Of a DNA stretch of 37,065 nt, positions 8,474-21,094 are shown piece after piece. The number at the start of each line of letters is the position of its first letter. The first letter of the stretch is position 1. The DNA is from Nitrososphaerota archaeon (lineage in GTDB: Archaea > Thermoproteota > Nitrososphaeria > Nitrososphaerales > Nitrosopumilaceae): contig JAPPIP010000108.1 in the NCBI GenBank assembly GCA_028820595.1, positions 1 through 37,065 on the forward strand, read 5' to 3'. The position numbers and the translations under genes are program-made. The notes below the pieces were generated by a model that worked only from the letters and a program-made list of their open reading frames with translations, searched no databases and had not been told where the DNA came from.

Positions 8474-10186
8474 CTAGTACAGGCTGTACAGCCTTCCAAG
8501 GGACAGGCGCGTCGCCGGTTCGGCGGTGGCCGGCCTGCCGTCCACCACGACCTCGTAGGTCTCCGGATTGATGCGTATCTCAGGCGTCAGGTCGTTGTGC
8601 ACCATGTCCTTTTTGCCTATGCCACGGCAGTTCTCGACTGGCACAAGCCTCTTTGAGGTCCCGAGGCTGTCCGAAAGCCCGCGGGCGATGGCCAGCTTTG
8701 ACGTGAACGTGACCGACGTCGAGTGCTTGGCCGAGCCGAGCGCCCCGAACATCGGGCGGTAGTACACCGGCTCGGTCGTCGGTATGCTCGCGTTGGGATC
8801 GCCCATCAGCGAGTACGCGACGAACCCGCCCTTTATGATCATCTTGGGCTTTATGCCAAAGAACTGCGGCGTCCACACCACGATGTCGGCAAGCTTGCCG
8901 GGCTCAAGCGAGCCGACATGGGCCGATATCCCGTGCGTTATGGCCGGGTTTATGGTAATCTTGGCAAGGTACCTCTTTACGCGCACGTTGTCGTTGTCGC
9001 CGCGCTCGCCGGCAAGCCGCCCCGCGCTGCGCTTCATCTTGTCGGCGGTCTGCCAGTTTCTGGTGGTAACCTCCCCCACCCTTCCCATCGCCTGGCTGTC
9101 AGAGGACATCATGGATATGGCGCCCATGTCGTGCAGGACGTCCTCCGCCGCTATGGTCTCGCCGCGTATGCGCGACTCGGCAAACGAGAGGTCCTCCGGG
9201 ACGGAGGGGTTCAGGTGGTGGCAGACCATCATCATGTCGAGGTGCTCCGCCAGCGTGTTCACCGTGAACGGGCGCGTCGGGTTGGTGGAGGACGGCAGTA
9301 TGTTCGGCTCCCCGGCCACCCTCATTATGTCGGGCGCGTGCCCCCCGCCGGCCCCCTCCGTGTGGTACGTGTGGATGGTCCGGCCCGCTATGGCCTGTAT
9401 GGTGTCGTCCACGAATCCGCACTCGTTGAGCGTGTCGGTGTGTATCGCGACCTGCGTGTCCGTCTCGTCGGCCACGCGCAGGGCCGAGTCTATGGTGGCG
9501 GGGGTCGTCCCCCAGTCCTCGTGCAGCTTTAGCCCGCAGGCGCCGGCCCCCACCTGCTCCAAAAGCGACTCGGGCAGGGAGTCGTTGCCCTTGCAGAGGA
9601 ACCCAAAGTTGAGGGGGTACTCCTCGGCGGCCTCTATCATGCGGTGTATGTTCCACGAGCCCGGCGTGCAGGTCGTGGCCTTTGTGCCGTCGGCGGGGCC
9701 CGTGCCGCCGCCTATCATGGTGGTGGTGCCGTTGCATATGGCATCCACCGCCTGCTGCGGCGAGATGAAGTGGATGTGGGTGTCTATGGTGCCCGGCGTG
9801 CATATCGTGTGCTCGCCGGCGATCACCTCCGTGTTCGAGGACACGGTCATCTCGATGCCGTCCATGATGTGCGGGTTGCCGGCGTTCCCGACGCCCGCGA
9901 TGAGCCCGTCCTTTATCCCGATGTCGGCCTTTACGATGCCAAGCGCCGGGTCCATGACGATCGCGTTCGTAATCAGCAGGTCAAGCGAGTCCTCCCGCAG
10001 GACGCCGCTGGCCTGGCCCATCCCGTCGCGCGCGCTCTTCCCGCCGCCAAAGACGATCTCGTCGCCGTGCACGAGCAGGTCGCGCTCGATCTCTATTATC
10101 AGGTCCGTGTCGGCAAGCCGGACCCTGTCGCCGGCGGTGGGCCCGAACAGCTCGGCGTACCGGCGCCGCGGAATCTCAAGCGTCAC
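8474..10186 (-). CDS. ureC: Urease alpha subunit
   Basis: [18 protein letters not shown] (carbamylated Lys), [39 protein letters not shown]; 570 aa. Confidence 0.98.
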   Translation of the reverse strand: MTLEIPRRRYAELFGPTAGDRVRLADTDLIIEIERDLLVHGDEIVFGGGKSARDGMGQASGVLREDSLDLLITNAIVMDPALGIVKADIGIKDGLIAGVGNAGNPHIMDGIEMTVSSNTEVIAGEHTICTPGTIDTHIHFISPQQAVDAICNGTTTMIGGGTGPADGTKATTCTPGSWNIHRMIEAAEEYPLNFGFLCKGNDSLPESLLEQVGAGACGLKLHEDWGTTPATIDSALRVADETDTQVAIHTDTLNECGFVDDTIQAIAGRTIHTYHTEGAGGGHAPDIMRVAGEPNILPSSTNPTRPFTVNTLAEHLDMMMVCHHLNPSVPEDLSFAESRIRGETIAAEDVLHDMGAISMMSSDSQAMGRVGEVTTRNWQTADKMKRSAGRLAGERGDNDNVRVKRYLAKITINPAITHGISAHVGSLEPGKLADIVVWTPQFFGIKPKMIIKGGFVAYSLMGDPNASIPTTEPVYYRPMFGALGSAKHSTSVTFTSKLAIARGLSDSLGTSKRLVPVENCRGIGKKDMVHNDLTPEIRINPETYEVVVDGRPATAEPATRLSLGRLYSLY

Positions 10187-10557
10187 TGCGACCCGTACCC
10201 CCTCTCCGTAGCAAGGCGCAGGGCCTCGTCCCTCTTCTGGTCGAGCGGCCCGTTCACCAGCCCGCCAAAGCCGTACACCGTCCTCTCCCCGCCGTACGCG
10301 ACGAGGCTGACTGTGCGCGAGTCGCCCGGCTCGAACCGGACGGACGTCCCGGCGGGAATGTTCAGGTGGAACCCGTACGCCCTTTGCCGGTCAAAGGACA
10401 GGGCCCTGTTTGCCTCAAAAAAGTGGGCGTGCGACCCGACCTGCACGGGGCGGTCCCCCGTGTTCGTGACCTGCACCGACGCGGTGTCCCTGTCCCGGTT
10501 GAGTACGATGTCGCCGTCGGCTATGATGTACTCGCCGGGTATTTCGCGCGCGGTCAT
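10183..10557 (-). CDS. ureB: Urease beta subunit
   Basis: [20 protein letters not shown]...[28 protein letters not shown]...[28 protein letters not shown] extends in frame to 10647 with an Asp/Asn-rich stretch, but the ATG at 10557 fits known UreB starts. ATGA overlap with ureC. Confidence 0.95.
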   Translation of the reverse strand: MTAREIPGEYIIADGDIVLNRDRDTASVQVTNTGDRPVQVGSHAHFFEANRALSFDRQRAYGFHLNIPAGTSVRFEPGDSRTVSLVAYGGERTVYGFGGLVNGPLDQKRDEALRLATERGYGSQ

Positions 10558-10690
10558 TGTCAGGCCGCCGCCCCCGTGGTTTTCAATGCAATTTTGGTTG
10601 CCGTCATCATAATTATCATCATTATCATCACCTGCCACCATTACCACCTGCCATCATCAGTCTCCACCACGCAAGCACGACGACACATCC

Positions 10691-10993
10691 TCACTTTGCT
10701 ATCGGGTCGTGGACGGTCACGAGCTTTGTGCCGTCGTCAAACGTGGCCTCCACCTGTATCGAGTGTATCAGATCCGGAACCTGCGGCAGCACGTCGTCCT
10801 TGCAGAGCACGCTTCTGCCCGAGCTCATCAGCTCGGGCACGGTCTTGCCGTCCCGCGCGCCCTCCAGTATGTGATCCGTGATTACGGCGACCGCCTCCGG
10901 ATGGTTGAGCTTCAGGCCGCGCTCCTTGCGGCGCATCGCAAGCTGGGCCGCAAGGAACACGTGCAGCTTGTCAATCTCCCGCGGCGTAAGCAT
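10691..10993 (-). CDS. ureA: Urease gamma subunit
   Basis: [56 protein letters not shown]...[30 protein letters not shown] 10993 matches the canonical UreA length; AT-rich ATTATTAAATAT lies about 27-35 bp upstream. Confidence 0.95.
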   Translation of the reverse strand: MLTPREIDKLHVFLAAQLAMRRKERGLKLNHPEAVAVITDHILEGARDGKTVPELMSSGRSVLCKDDVLPQVPDLIHSIQVEATFDDGTKLVTVHDPIAK

Positions 10994-11066
10994 CAATACC
11001 TGAACCTGCGTGCGTGACATATTTAATAATTGAGGGGGAGGAGGCGGTGCAGAGGCGCAGGCAAAG

Positions 11067-11076
11067 TATAATTTAA
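11067..11076 (+). promoter_or_regulatory. TATA box (TATAATTTAA) of the ureEFGD operon
   Basis: Centred about 25 bp upstream of the ureE ATG (11096), implying a leaderless mRNA. Confidence 0.6.
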
Positions 11077-11095
11077 CACGCAGGCCAGTCACGGC

Positions 11096-11662
11096 ATGCT
11101 GGACGTCTACGCCGATATAGCTGGCAACAAATTCAGCGACGGCGGCAAAAAACTCAGCGGCGACAAAGGGCGCGCAGGGGGCGGCGGGGCATCGTTTGAC
11201 ACAGTGGTGATGCCAAGGGCCGGCATGGCAAAGAGCAGGCAGCTTGTAAGGACAGAGTCGGGGGCCGAGGTGGGGATAAACCTGAGCCGGGGCAGGACGC
11301 TGCGCCACGGGGACATACTGCAAAGCGAGAACCCAAAGAGGCCCCCATTAATTATCAAGCAGTCCCCCGAGAAGGTCATAGTGGCAAGCTTTCAGGCCCG
11401 GGATCCGGAGGACAACCATGGCATGCCGTCTGCCGACGATTATTTCGAGTTATGCCTGGTCATGGGCCATGTAATAGGGAACAGGCACCGTCCCATCTCG
11501 GTCAACAGGGAGGAGAGTACCGTGTCGTTTCCCATACAGGACGATTCGGAGCTAGAGACGTTTGAGAGGCTGCTCGGCCAGGCGGGGGGCGACGTCGAAC
11601 TGAAGATTGCAAGTGAGATCTTTGTGCCGCATGCGGGGGCCGACGTGCATGGGCACCAGTGA
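11096..11662 (+). CDS. ureE: Urease accessory protein UreE
   Basis: First gene of the accessory cluster; [30 protein letters not shown]...[15 protein letters not shown] is UreE-like. Confidence 0.85.
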   Translation: MLDVYADIAGNKFSDGGKKLSGDKGRAGGGGASFDTVVMPRAGMAKSRQLVRTESGAEVGINLSRGRTLRHGDILQSENPKRPPLIIKQSPEKVIVASFQARDPEDNHGMPSADDYFELCLVMGHVIGNRHRPISVNREESTVSFPIQDDSELETFERLLGQAGGDVELKIASEIFVPHAGADVHGHQ

Positions 11663-12383
11663 CGCGGAAGCGGCGGCGGGGGGCGGCCCCGGCGCCTGCG
11701 CGCCGGACGACCTTGACGCCCTGCAGATATCAGACTCGCTGTTTCCCACCGGGATGTTTGCGTCATCAGGCGGGCTGGAGCTGATGTTTGCCAGGGGAAT
11801 GGTAACTGGCGCGAGTGATCTGTCGGCGCTGTGCAGGGATCTGATCACCCACCAGGTCGGCGTTGCAGACTGCGTGGCCCTTGCAAACGCGTACGACGCG
11901 GCGTCCCACGAAGACACGGATTCCATAGAGGGGGTGGATGCCGCATGCTGCTCTGCAAAGACGGTGCGGGAGGCAAGGGACGCGTACGTGCGCTCCGGGG
12001 TGCAGCTGTGCAGGTGCGTTGCAGGGTTCTGCGGCGACGCGCGCCTGGCAAGATACATGGAGTGCATAGATGACGGGAGGGCCTCCGGAGTCTACCCGGT
12101 CGCGCTCGGCGTGTGCTGCCGCGCGCTCGGGATCGGAAAAGAAAAGGCCGCGCTGATCATGCTGTACGGGTTTGTCTCAAACATGGTGGGCGCGGCGCTG
12201 CGGCTGGGAATGATACATCACTTTGAGGCGCAGGGGATAATCCACGAGCTAAAGCCCGTCATGCGGGAGGCCGCCGCGTCGTCGGTTGCAAAGGATGTGT
12301 CGGAGATGTGGCAGTTCTGCCCGCATGCCGAGGCTCTGCAGATGGCCCATGCGAGGACTGACGCAAAAATGTTCATTACGTGA
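11649..12383 (+). CDS. ureF: Urease accessory protein UreF
   Basis: LQISDSLFPTGMFASSGGLELMFARGMV...YPVALGVCCRALGI; start ATG 11649 overlaps the ureE end. Confidence 0.92.
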   Translation: MGTSDAEAAAGGGPGACAPDDLDALQISDSLFPTGMFASSGGLELMFARGMVTGASDLSALCRDLITHQVGVADCVALANAYDAASHEDTDSIEGVDAACCSAKTVREARDAYVRSGVQLCRCVAGFCGDARLARYMECIDDGRASGVYPVALGVCCRALGIGKEKAALIMLYGFVSNMVGAALRLGMIHHFEAQGIIHELKPVMREAAASSVAKDVSEMWQFCPHAEALQMAHARTDAKMFIT

Positions 12384-13075
12384 CGGGGGGACGGCGCGGT
12401 ATGGCGGAGAGGATACCTAGGATCGGAATAGGCGGGCCCGTGGGCTCCGGAAAGAGCATGCTGATTGAGCGCGTGGTGCCCGTGCTGGCGGGCCGCGGAT
12501 ACAGCGTGAGCATAATATCAAACGACGTCATATCAAAGGAGGACGCGGACCGCATGAGGGCCAACCTGGCCACGGAGCGCGGCCTGCTGCCGGAGAACCT
12601 GGTCGTGGGGCTGGCGACGGGCGGGTGCCCGCACACCGCGGTAAGGGAGGATCCGTCAATGAACATATCGGTAATAGAGGAGATTGAAAGGGAGCACCCC
12701 GAGCTGGACCTCATAATAATAGAGAGCGGCGGCGACAACATAACCACCACGTTCAGCCCGCTGCTTGCGGACTACTTCATCTACATCGTAGACGTGGCCG
12801 GCGGCGACAAGTATCCAAGGAAGGGCGGGCTTGGGATAACGAGCTGCGACCTGCTTGTGATAAACAAGACGGACCTGGCGCCCATGGTGGGCGCGGACCT
12901 GGAGGTGATGAGATCAGACGCCCTGAGAATCAGGGGCGCGGAAAAGCCGTTTGTCTTTGCCAACTGCATGGCCGACCAGGGCGTACCGGAGGTGGCGGAC
13001 CTGATAGTAAGAAACCTGCTGTTCGGGGCTCCCCCGAAGAGCCGCGCCAAAAATGGGGGGGAAGTGCAACGGTGA
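12380..13075 (+). CDS. ureG: Urease accessory GTPase UreG
   Basis: P-loop GGPVGSGKSMLIERV, NDVISKEDADRMRANL, GLATGGCPHTAVREDPSMN, VINKTDLAPMVGADL. Start GTG 12380 or ATG 12401. Confidence 0.97.
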   Translation: MTGGRRGMAERIPRIGIGGPVGSGKSMLIERVVPVLAGRGYSVSIISNDVISKEDADRMRANLATERGLLPENLVVGLATGGCPHTAVREDPSMNISVIEEIEREHPELDLIIIESGGDNITTTFSPLLADYFIYIVDVAGGDKYPRKGGLGITSCDLLVINKTDLAPMVGADLEVMRSDALRIRGAEKPFVFANCMADQGVPEVADLIVRNLLFGAPPKSRAKNGGEVQR

Positions 13076-14130
13076 TTGGGGCCGCGCCGCAGAAGTACGA
13101 GGCGGAGGCCGCGGCTGCCGCGGATATCATACCGCCCCACAGGACGGGCATGGAGGGGCGCCTGCACCTGTCGCTGCTCCATGACGGCGCCAGGACGATA
13201 ATTGCGGGCCAGCGTGCAGAGCCGCCCCTGGCAGTACAGAGGGCGCTCTACTGCGAGCAGTCCCTGCCAGACATGGCGTACGTATATGTCACGTCCACGT
13301 CCGGCGGCATACTCCAGGGCGACAGGCACGTCACGAGGTTTGATCTGGGCGGCGGGGCGAGGGCCCACATCACGACGCAGGGGGCCACCAGGATATACGG
13401 GACAAGGGACTCGGCGCGTACAGAAAAGAAGCCGGCGGCGCGGGCATCGCTCCGCATGTCGCTGGGCGAGAGCTCGTATCTGGAGTACATGCCCGACCAG
13501 ATAATCCCGTACGCGGGATCCAGGTTCCGGCAGGATGCGGTCATATCCGTGCACGAGACTGCAACCCTGGTGTACGCGGAGACCGTATCGCCCGGGCGCG
13601 TCGGAATGGGCGAGTCGTTTGCGTACGAGTCATGCAGTCTGAGGATGCGCGTCACGGATCAGGACGAGAGGTTCAGGTTTGTGGATGCGGCAAGGATGGA
13701 GCCGCGGATCGTGTCCTTGCAGCCATCAGCGTCATCAGCGTCATCAGCATCGCCGCGAACAGCATCTTTATCGTCATCCTCACAAACATCGACTCCGAAA
13801 CAGACATCGCATCTACAGTCACAATCCGCAAACAAATCAACACTGGACATAAAGTCGTTTGGAATAATGGAAAAGTACGACGTCGTATCCTCGTTGTACG
13901 TAATTACAGAAAAAAAATACGTGGAAGTCCTGCAAAAGGGCATCGACGACATCATACTCCGGCACAGTGAAATTGCAGGCGGCGCCACCGTAATGAGCGG
14001 CAACACCGGGGTGATGGCAAGGCTGCTAGGACGCGACACCGAGTCCGTAGGATCCGCCACAACGGAGGCCGCCGCTTACGCAAGAAAGATTGTTCTGGGC
14101 GCCCCCTTTACCGACGTCAGAAAGAGCTGA
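13072..14130 (+). CDS. ureD: Urease accessory protein UreD (UreH)
   Basis: TSTSGGILQGDRHVTRFDLGGGARAHITTQGATRIYGT, SSYLEYMPDQIIPYAGSRFRQDA; overlaps the ureG end. Confidence 0.95.
   Translation: MIGAAPQKYEAEAAAAADIIPPHRTGMEGRLHLSLLHDGARTIIAGQRAEPPLAVQRALYCEQSLPDMAYVYVTSTSGGILQGDRHVTRFDLGGGARAHITTQGATRIYGTRDSARTEKKPAARASLRMSLGESSYLEYMPDQIIPYAGSRFRQDAVISVHETATLVYAETVSPGRVGMGESFAYESCSLRMRVTDQDERFRFVDAARMEPRIVSLQPSASSASSASPRTASLSSSSQTSTPKQTSHLQSQSANKSTLDIKSFGIMEKYDVVSSLYVITEKKYVEVLQKGIDDIILRHSEIAGGATVMSGNTGVMARLLGRDTESVGSATTEAAAYARKIVLGAPFTDVRKS
13718..13853 (+). repeat. Low-complexity Ser/Thr/Gln-rich insertion within ureD
   Basis: TCAGCGTCATCAGCGTCATCAGC... encoding PSASSASSASPRTASLSSSSQTSTPKQTSHLQSQSANKST between conserved UreD segments. 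Confidence 0.7.
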
Positions 14131-14186
14131 CTGCGTTGTCGGCACGGCGCGCAATCCGCCGGTCGGCGGGGCCGCACCCGCACTGC

Positions 14187-16628
14187 CTACTGTACCTGTC
14201 TGACCGCGGTGGCCCCGGACGACTTTTCAATCTTGAAGACGTGCTCTGCGTGCGCTACCATCTCGTCGTCGTGGGAGACCAGTATGATCTGCTCCGAGTT
14301 CAGCCCGTCGAGCAGCTCCTTTACGTGTCCCAGCTGTCCCTTGGAGAGCCCGTCTGTAGGCTCGTCGAGTATCAGCAGGCTCGACTCCAGGCCCCCGGCC
14401 TCCTTCCTCACCATGTGGTTGAGGGCCAGCCGGTAGGAGAGTGCCACGCTTGTCTTCTCGCCGCCGCTCAGATACTCCACGCTCTGCACGTATCCGTCCT
14501 GTTCCACTATGGGCGCAAACTCCTCGTCTATGTAGGAGTCCTTTGTCGGGTCGTCTATCAGCTTGGCATGCCATGTACGGTACGACTCGTTGAACGTCCG
14601 TTGCAGCGTCAGCAGGACCGTCTTCTCTATCTGGGACACGGTGGGGGTGAAAAAGTCGGACAGCCAGTTCATGCAGGCGGTGTACCTCCCGTGCCTTTCT
14701 TCAAGGCGCTCTGCCTCTGCAACGTCGGCCTCCAGCCGCGACACGGTCCGGCTTGCGTTGTCCAAGTCCGCTTTTTTTGCGGCGAGCTTCTCGCGCACGT
14801 TGGCAAGCGACTGGCGCGCGTCGTCGAGTCTTGCCTTTGCGGCCGACGCGGCCTCGTCGTCGCCCTTGTATGACTCGAGTGTTGCAGAGACCCTGCTGAG
14901 CTCCGACTCAAAGCCGCGCGTGCGCCCCAGCGACTCTTCCATCTCCGTACGGTCGCTTTTGTCGGCCGCCTCCAGGCGCTTCAGCTCGTCGGCGACGTCA
15001 GCCGCGCGCCTCCTGTTGTTCTCGTACTCGACAAGGGCGTCCTTTAGCGCCGAGAGGTACTCGGCCGGCGTCTGCGTGCGGCCGGGATCGGCCGGGAATC
15101 CGGGCTCCGGTGACACCGCGTTCTTTGCGTCAAGTGACTTCAAGCTGGCCTGGAGCCGCGCCAGTTCAGAGCCAAGCCGCCGGTGCTCCTCCGCGTCCGG
15201 CACCATAGCCTGCAGCGAGGCCAGCGTACTTTTGAGCCTCTCCGCGTCGGCCTCCGCGTCCCGAATCCGGTCGGACTCGGCCTTGTGCTTTACGTCGAGC
15301 GCGCTCTTCCTTGACCGGGCGGCGGCCAGTGCCTCGCGCCTCTCCTCTCCCTGCCGGGCTATGTGCTCCTTTGTCAGCGTGTGCCCGCACAGGCTGCACC
15401 TTGCCCCGAGCTTTTGAAGCGACGCAACGTCCTTGTTTAGCCTGTCCTCCTCGACGGCGGCCGCCGTCCTTGCGGTGTTGGTGTCCTCGCGCGCGCGGCG
15501 CATGTCATCCAGCGTTCTTGTGCGCGAGCCAAGCTCCGACTCGCATCTGTCGGCCTCCTCCCTTATGGCGCCCGCGTCCGTTCTTCCCTGCAGCTTTGCC
15601 CGCAGCGCGTCGATCCGCGCGGCCACCGAGCTGGCGTCGGCGCGTGCCCTTATGATCTCCTCGCCGAGCGCCTCGAACCGCGCGATTTTCTCGCGTATCT
15701 GCTCCATGGTGAGCCCCGTGGGACTCGGGATCCTTGAGATCGCGTCGGACTCGGTCCTGACGGAGCCCATGCGGCCCCGGTTCTCCTCCATCCTCCTCTT
15801 GCATTCCGCGCGCATGTGCTCTTCGCCGTCCAGCCGGGAGCGGATGCCGGCATACCTTACGTCGAGCGCGTTCTTATCGGCCATTCGGCCCTCGTACCGC
15901 GATACCTCGTCCCTTGCGGTCTTCTCCAGTTCCCCCAGGTTTAGTTCTGCCTCGGATCCGGCGGATATCTCGGCCGTGATGTCGCGTATGTTCCGCTCCG
16001 TGTCCGCAAGCTCCGACCTCTTGTCCTCCAGATCCTCGAACTTTGCCTCCAGTCTGTTTGCCTCGTCGCGCATCCTTTGTCTGAGAAAATTCGCGTTCTC
16101 CACGGCCGTCTGGTACTCTTCCATGCGGAATATCTTGCGTATGGTCTCGAGGCGCTTGTCTGTATCCCACAGTATGGACTTCATCTCGTCCTGCGGGGTG
16201 AACACGGCATACCGGTATATGCGGCTCTTGGCATTGGAGCTGGACGGCTCGTTGAGCCTCAGGATCTCCAGGATGCGCCCGTCCAGCTGCTTCGTGGTGA
16301 GAGGTTCGAGCACGTTGTCTGCGCGGAGGTACGAGCCCTTGGGGTCCTGCGCGATCTTCCCGCGGGCCCGCCTGAGCGTCCTGCCCACCTCGTACTTGGT
16401 GTCGCCGACGTGGAACGCGAGCATTATCTCGCCGGAGTCCGCGCCCTTTGAGAGAAGGCTCTCCCCCTTGACGGATCCGCTACCGAACAGTGCAAACTCG
16501 ATTCCCATCAGTATGGTGGACTTGCCAGAGCCGATGTCGCCGCTGAATATGGTGATGCCCGTCGGGAACTTTATCGCGGTGTCGCGGTGGCTCCGGATGT
16601 TGGTCAGCGTGAGCGAGTCAAGAATCAT
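14187..16628 (-). CDS. rad50: DNA double-strand break repair ATPase Rad50
   Basis: Walker A GDIGSGKST, coiled coil, zinc hook CSLC, signature YLSGGEKTSVALSYRLAL, Walker B LLILDEPTDGL. Confidence 0.97.
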   Translation of the reverse strand: MILDSLTLTNIRSHRDTAIKFPTGITIFSGDIGSGKSTILMGIEFALFGSGSVKGESLLSKGADSGEIMLAFHVGDTKYEVGRTLRRARGKIAQDPKGSYLRADNVLEPLTTKQLDGRILEILRLNEPSSSNAKSRIYRYAVFTPQDEMKSILWDTDKRLETIRKIFRMEEYQTAVENANFLRQRMRDEANRLEAKFEDLEDKRSELADTERNIRDITAEISAGSEAELNLGELEKTARDEVSRYEGRMADKNALDVRYAGIRSRLDGEEHMRAECKRRMEENRGRMGSVRTESDAISRIPSPTGLTMEQIREKIARFEALGEEIIRARADASSVAARIDALRAKLQGRTDAGAIREEADRCESELGSRTRTLDDMRRAREDTNTARTAAAVEEDRLNKDVASLQKLGARCSLCGHTLTKEHIARQGEERREALAAARSRKSALDVKHKAESDRIRDAEADAERLKSTLASLQAMVPDAEEHRRLGSELARLQASLKSLDAKNAVSPEPGFPADPGRTQTPAEYLSALKDALVEYENNRRRAADVADELKRLEAADKSDRTEMEESLGRTRGFESELSRVSATLESYKGDDEAASAAKARLDDARQSLANVREKLAAKKADLDNASRTVSRLEADVAEAERLEERHGRYTACMNWLSDFFTPTVSQIEKTVLLTLQRTFNESYRTWHAKLIDDPTKDSYIDEEFAPIVEQDGYVQSVEYLSGGEKTSVALSYRLALNHMVRKEAGGLESSLLILDEPTDGLSKGQLGHVKELLDGLNSEQIILVSHDDEMVAHAEHVFKIEKSSGATAVRQVQ

Positions 16629-17904
16629 TCCTGTTCCTCCCCCTCTCCGTCCAGCTCGAGCGCCGCCGCGGCCTCGTCCGCCACGCGCTCTCGGTAGACC
16701 GTGAGCGGCTCGTTCTCAAGGGCCGGCCTGCCCAGTATGTCAAGCAGCCTCTTTGCAAGTTCCGCCCCTCTCCTGCCGGTCAGCCCCGCGGCCCCGGAGT
16801 CGACCTGGCCTATGTTCTCCCCAAAGGTGTTTACGGCGATCTCCTCGGCGGTCTCCCCCTTTGACTCCGTTATCTCGTACTCGGCTGAGGACAGCTGGCG
16901 CCTGCTGATCTTCACCTCGACTGCGCCCCTCCCCTGCAGGTTGCCCGATATGGCCGCAAAGTCGACGTCTGTGGTCTTTCCCTCCGACATCCTGCCGGAC
17001 ACGCTCAGTATCACTACCTTGTCGGCCGGCTCGACGCCCGCAAGTCTCTGGTCGATCTCCTCGCTTACGGCATGCGACGTCTTGTGGGTCGCGTTTACCC
17101 GTATCATGTCGTACTCGCAGTTCTTTATCCCGATCTGCCGCACGTCCGTGATGCCGGTATCGTCAAACTCGGCCAGCACGTACCCGCGCGTGGCGCCGCG
17201 CGCATTCTCCTCCAGGTCCGAGTGGAACCCCGCAAACAGCGTGCCGGGATACACCACGTTCGGGTGATTCTCAAACGATTTCGGCTCGTATCGGAACCTG
17301 TGCATGTGGCCGCCCGCGTAATAGTCAAAATTCCGGGGCATGTACGAAAGCGGCATGGCCGCGTCCGCCGCCTGGGCCGCGTCGTCGGCCGTGCGCATCT
17401 CGGAGACCGCCCCATGGAACATGAATATGCGGAGGCCCTGCTCGGCCTCCAGCGGGCCGCGGTCGAGCTTTTCATAGTATGTGATGTCCTTTGACGCGCC
17501 AAGCCCGCTGATGCCGGCAAGCTTTGCGCCCGTCTTTTCGTCCGTGACAAACCCCAGTGACATCGTGCCGTCGTCGTTGCTCGTGAGCCTTTGGACGTTT
17601 GTGATGTAGCCCGTCTCCGCAAGCAGGTCGATGACGGAGGTGGCCGACGGGGAAAAGTCGTGGCTGCCGTATATCGCGTATACGGGAATGCCGGCCTCGT
17701 GCACCCTGCGCAGTGCCGCGAACGCGAACTTCTGCACCCGCATCTCCGGTATGTTGACATGGAACGTGTCACCGCATACCAGGATAAAGTCAACTGAGCG
17801 CCTGATGCAGTCGTCCAGCGCGCGCTCAAAGACGTCCTGCTCTACGCCCTGGAGCGGCCTTGACTTTTGGAACCCCAGGTGCATGTCCGAAAAGTGCGCA
17901 AATT

Positions 17905-17908
<4 letters not shown>
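16625..17908 (-). CDS. mre11: DNA repair nuclease Mre11
   Basis: HFSDMHLGF, VCGDTFH, YGSHDFSPS, FHGAV, GGHMHRF phosphoesterase motifs; ATGA overlap with rad50. Confidence 0.96.
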
Positions 17909-19715
<1,807 letters not shown>

Positions 19716-19719
<4 letters not shown>

Positions 19720-20966
19720 CCGGTCACCCTGTTGAGAATATCATGGAATATAATCGAATCAGGGTGGCGCGCCAGCATGCGCCGCCGCTCCGGACGCCCC
19801 TCCATGCGGGAGTAGAGGGAGCGCCTGTACATTGCGGCCTCCCTTCTGCGCACCTGCGCGTGCTTGTCCGCGTCGATCAGCCCGTACGGATACCCCGGTG
19901 CCGCGGCGTCGCCAGAGTTGGCCGCCAGGCTCCAGAACACGGCGTTTCTCTGGGCGTCGTCCATGTCACGGAACTGCCTGCACAGCACGTCAATCCGGAA
20001 TACGAACCGCGACCTTGGGTGGAGCTTTGCCGCGAGCATCGAGGTCAGGCCGTCACCGAACATCCCCTCGGCGACGGGTACGTACCACCGGTCATGCCCC
20101 GCCTTGGCGGCGATCTCCGACGCGCGCGCCAGCAGCGGCTCGCCGGACTCTGTAAGCAGCCGGGTGGTCTTTGCAAGCCCGCAGACTATGACGCCCCTCC
20201 TCGCCGCCGTATCGTACAGCCTGCAGGCATACTGCCTCTCGACGTCAAGCGAGGTCTGAAGCGAGCCGTCCAAGACCAGTATGTCGCCGGGTCCAAGCTC
20301 GTCGGATGCTATCCGGGTCGCGAGCCTGATCTCGGCAAGCCGCCTGGCAAGCGAGGCAAGCGGGGAGGAGCCGTCAAGGGTCGTGGTCTTGCCGTCCGAG
20401 ATTGAGAGGATCTCGTCCTTGTCAGGAAGGCACCCGGAGAACCCTTGCCCGTACGGGTAGATCAGGGTATCGAATGTCAGCGGTTCCGCGTGGCCCGCGC
20501 TGCCGGTGCCGTCACCGCCACGCGCGCCGCCGCGTGCGGCAGCATCGCCCGCGTGCGGCAGCACGCACGACAGAAACGTCGTCGTCCTCCGCCTCGCCGG
20601 GCCGTCACAGTCTCGGCCGTTGCCCCGGCTGCAGTCACTGTCATGGCCGTCGCCGCTGCCGCCGCCGTCATATTCTATACGGTTGCGCAGCCCGAGCTTC
20701 TCGGCTCCCCGAAACATGGAAGAATACACGCGATTAATAACGATCAGATAGTCCGGCGCCTCGGCCAGTATCCCGTTGCCGCCGTCGACAAAGGCCGTCC
20801 TTCTGGGAGGCGACGGGTCGGGCCTTATCCCTACAAACCCCGACGGCCTCATCTCAAACCGGGTCTTTGCCACGGCCCGCACCCTGTCGGCGTGCGCACG
20901 CGCGGTGGCGTGCGCCTCAAGATCAGACAGGAGCAGCTCGAACGGACCGCCGTCGTTGCCATTCAC
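19716..20966 (-). CDS. nurA: NurA 5'-3' nuclease
   Basis: AFVDGGNGILAEAPDYLIVINRVYSSM, DILVLDGSLQTSLDVE, GLAKTTRLL; first gene of the nurA-herA-mre11-rad50 operon. GTG start with TATA-like CTCTTAATAG about 26 bp upstream. Confidence 0.92.
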
Positions 20967-21094
20967 AAGGTGGGAGCCATGCCCGGGCTATTAAGAGTGT
21001 GCAACGCGGATTCGATCACGGGGAACGCCCGCCGCATCAGTGCAAAAAAAATAACTGGCCAGAGTGCATCGCAGGAAAGCCCGGCGGCATCCTG

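Noticed and set aside
8784-10211. 475-aa + strand ORF opposite ureC
   Set aside because: Antisense shadow of a conserved urease gene in high-GC DNA; composition (Ser/Pro/Met-rich) has no recognisable family.
15433-16704. 423-aa + strand ORF opposite rad50
   Set aside because: Ser/Arg-rich antisense frame of the coiled-coil region; rad50 motifs on the other strand are unambiguous.
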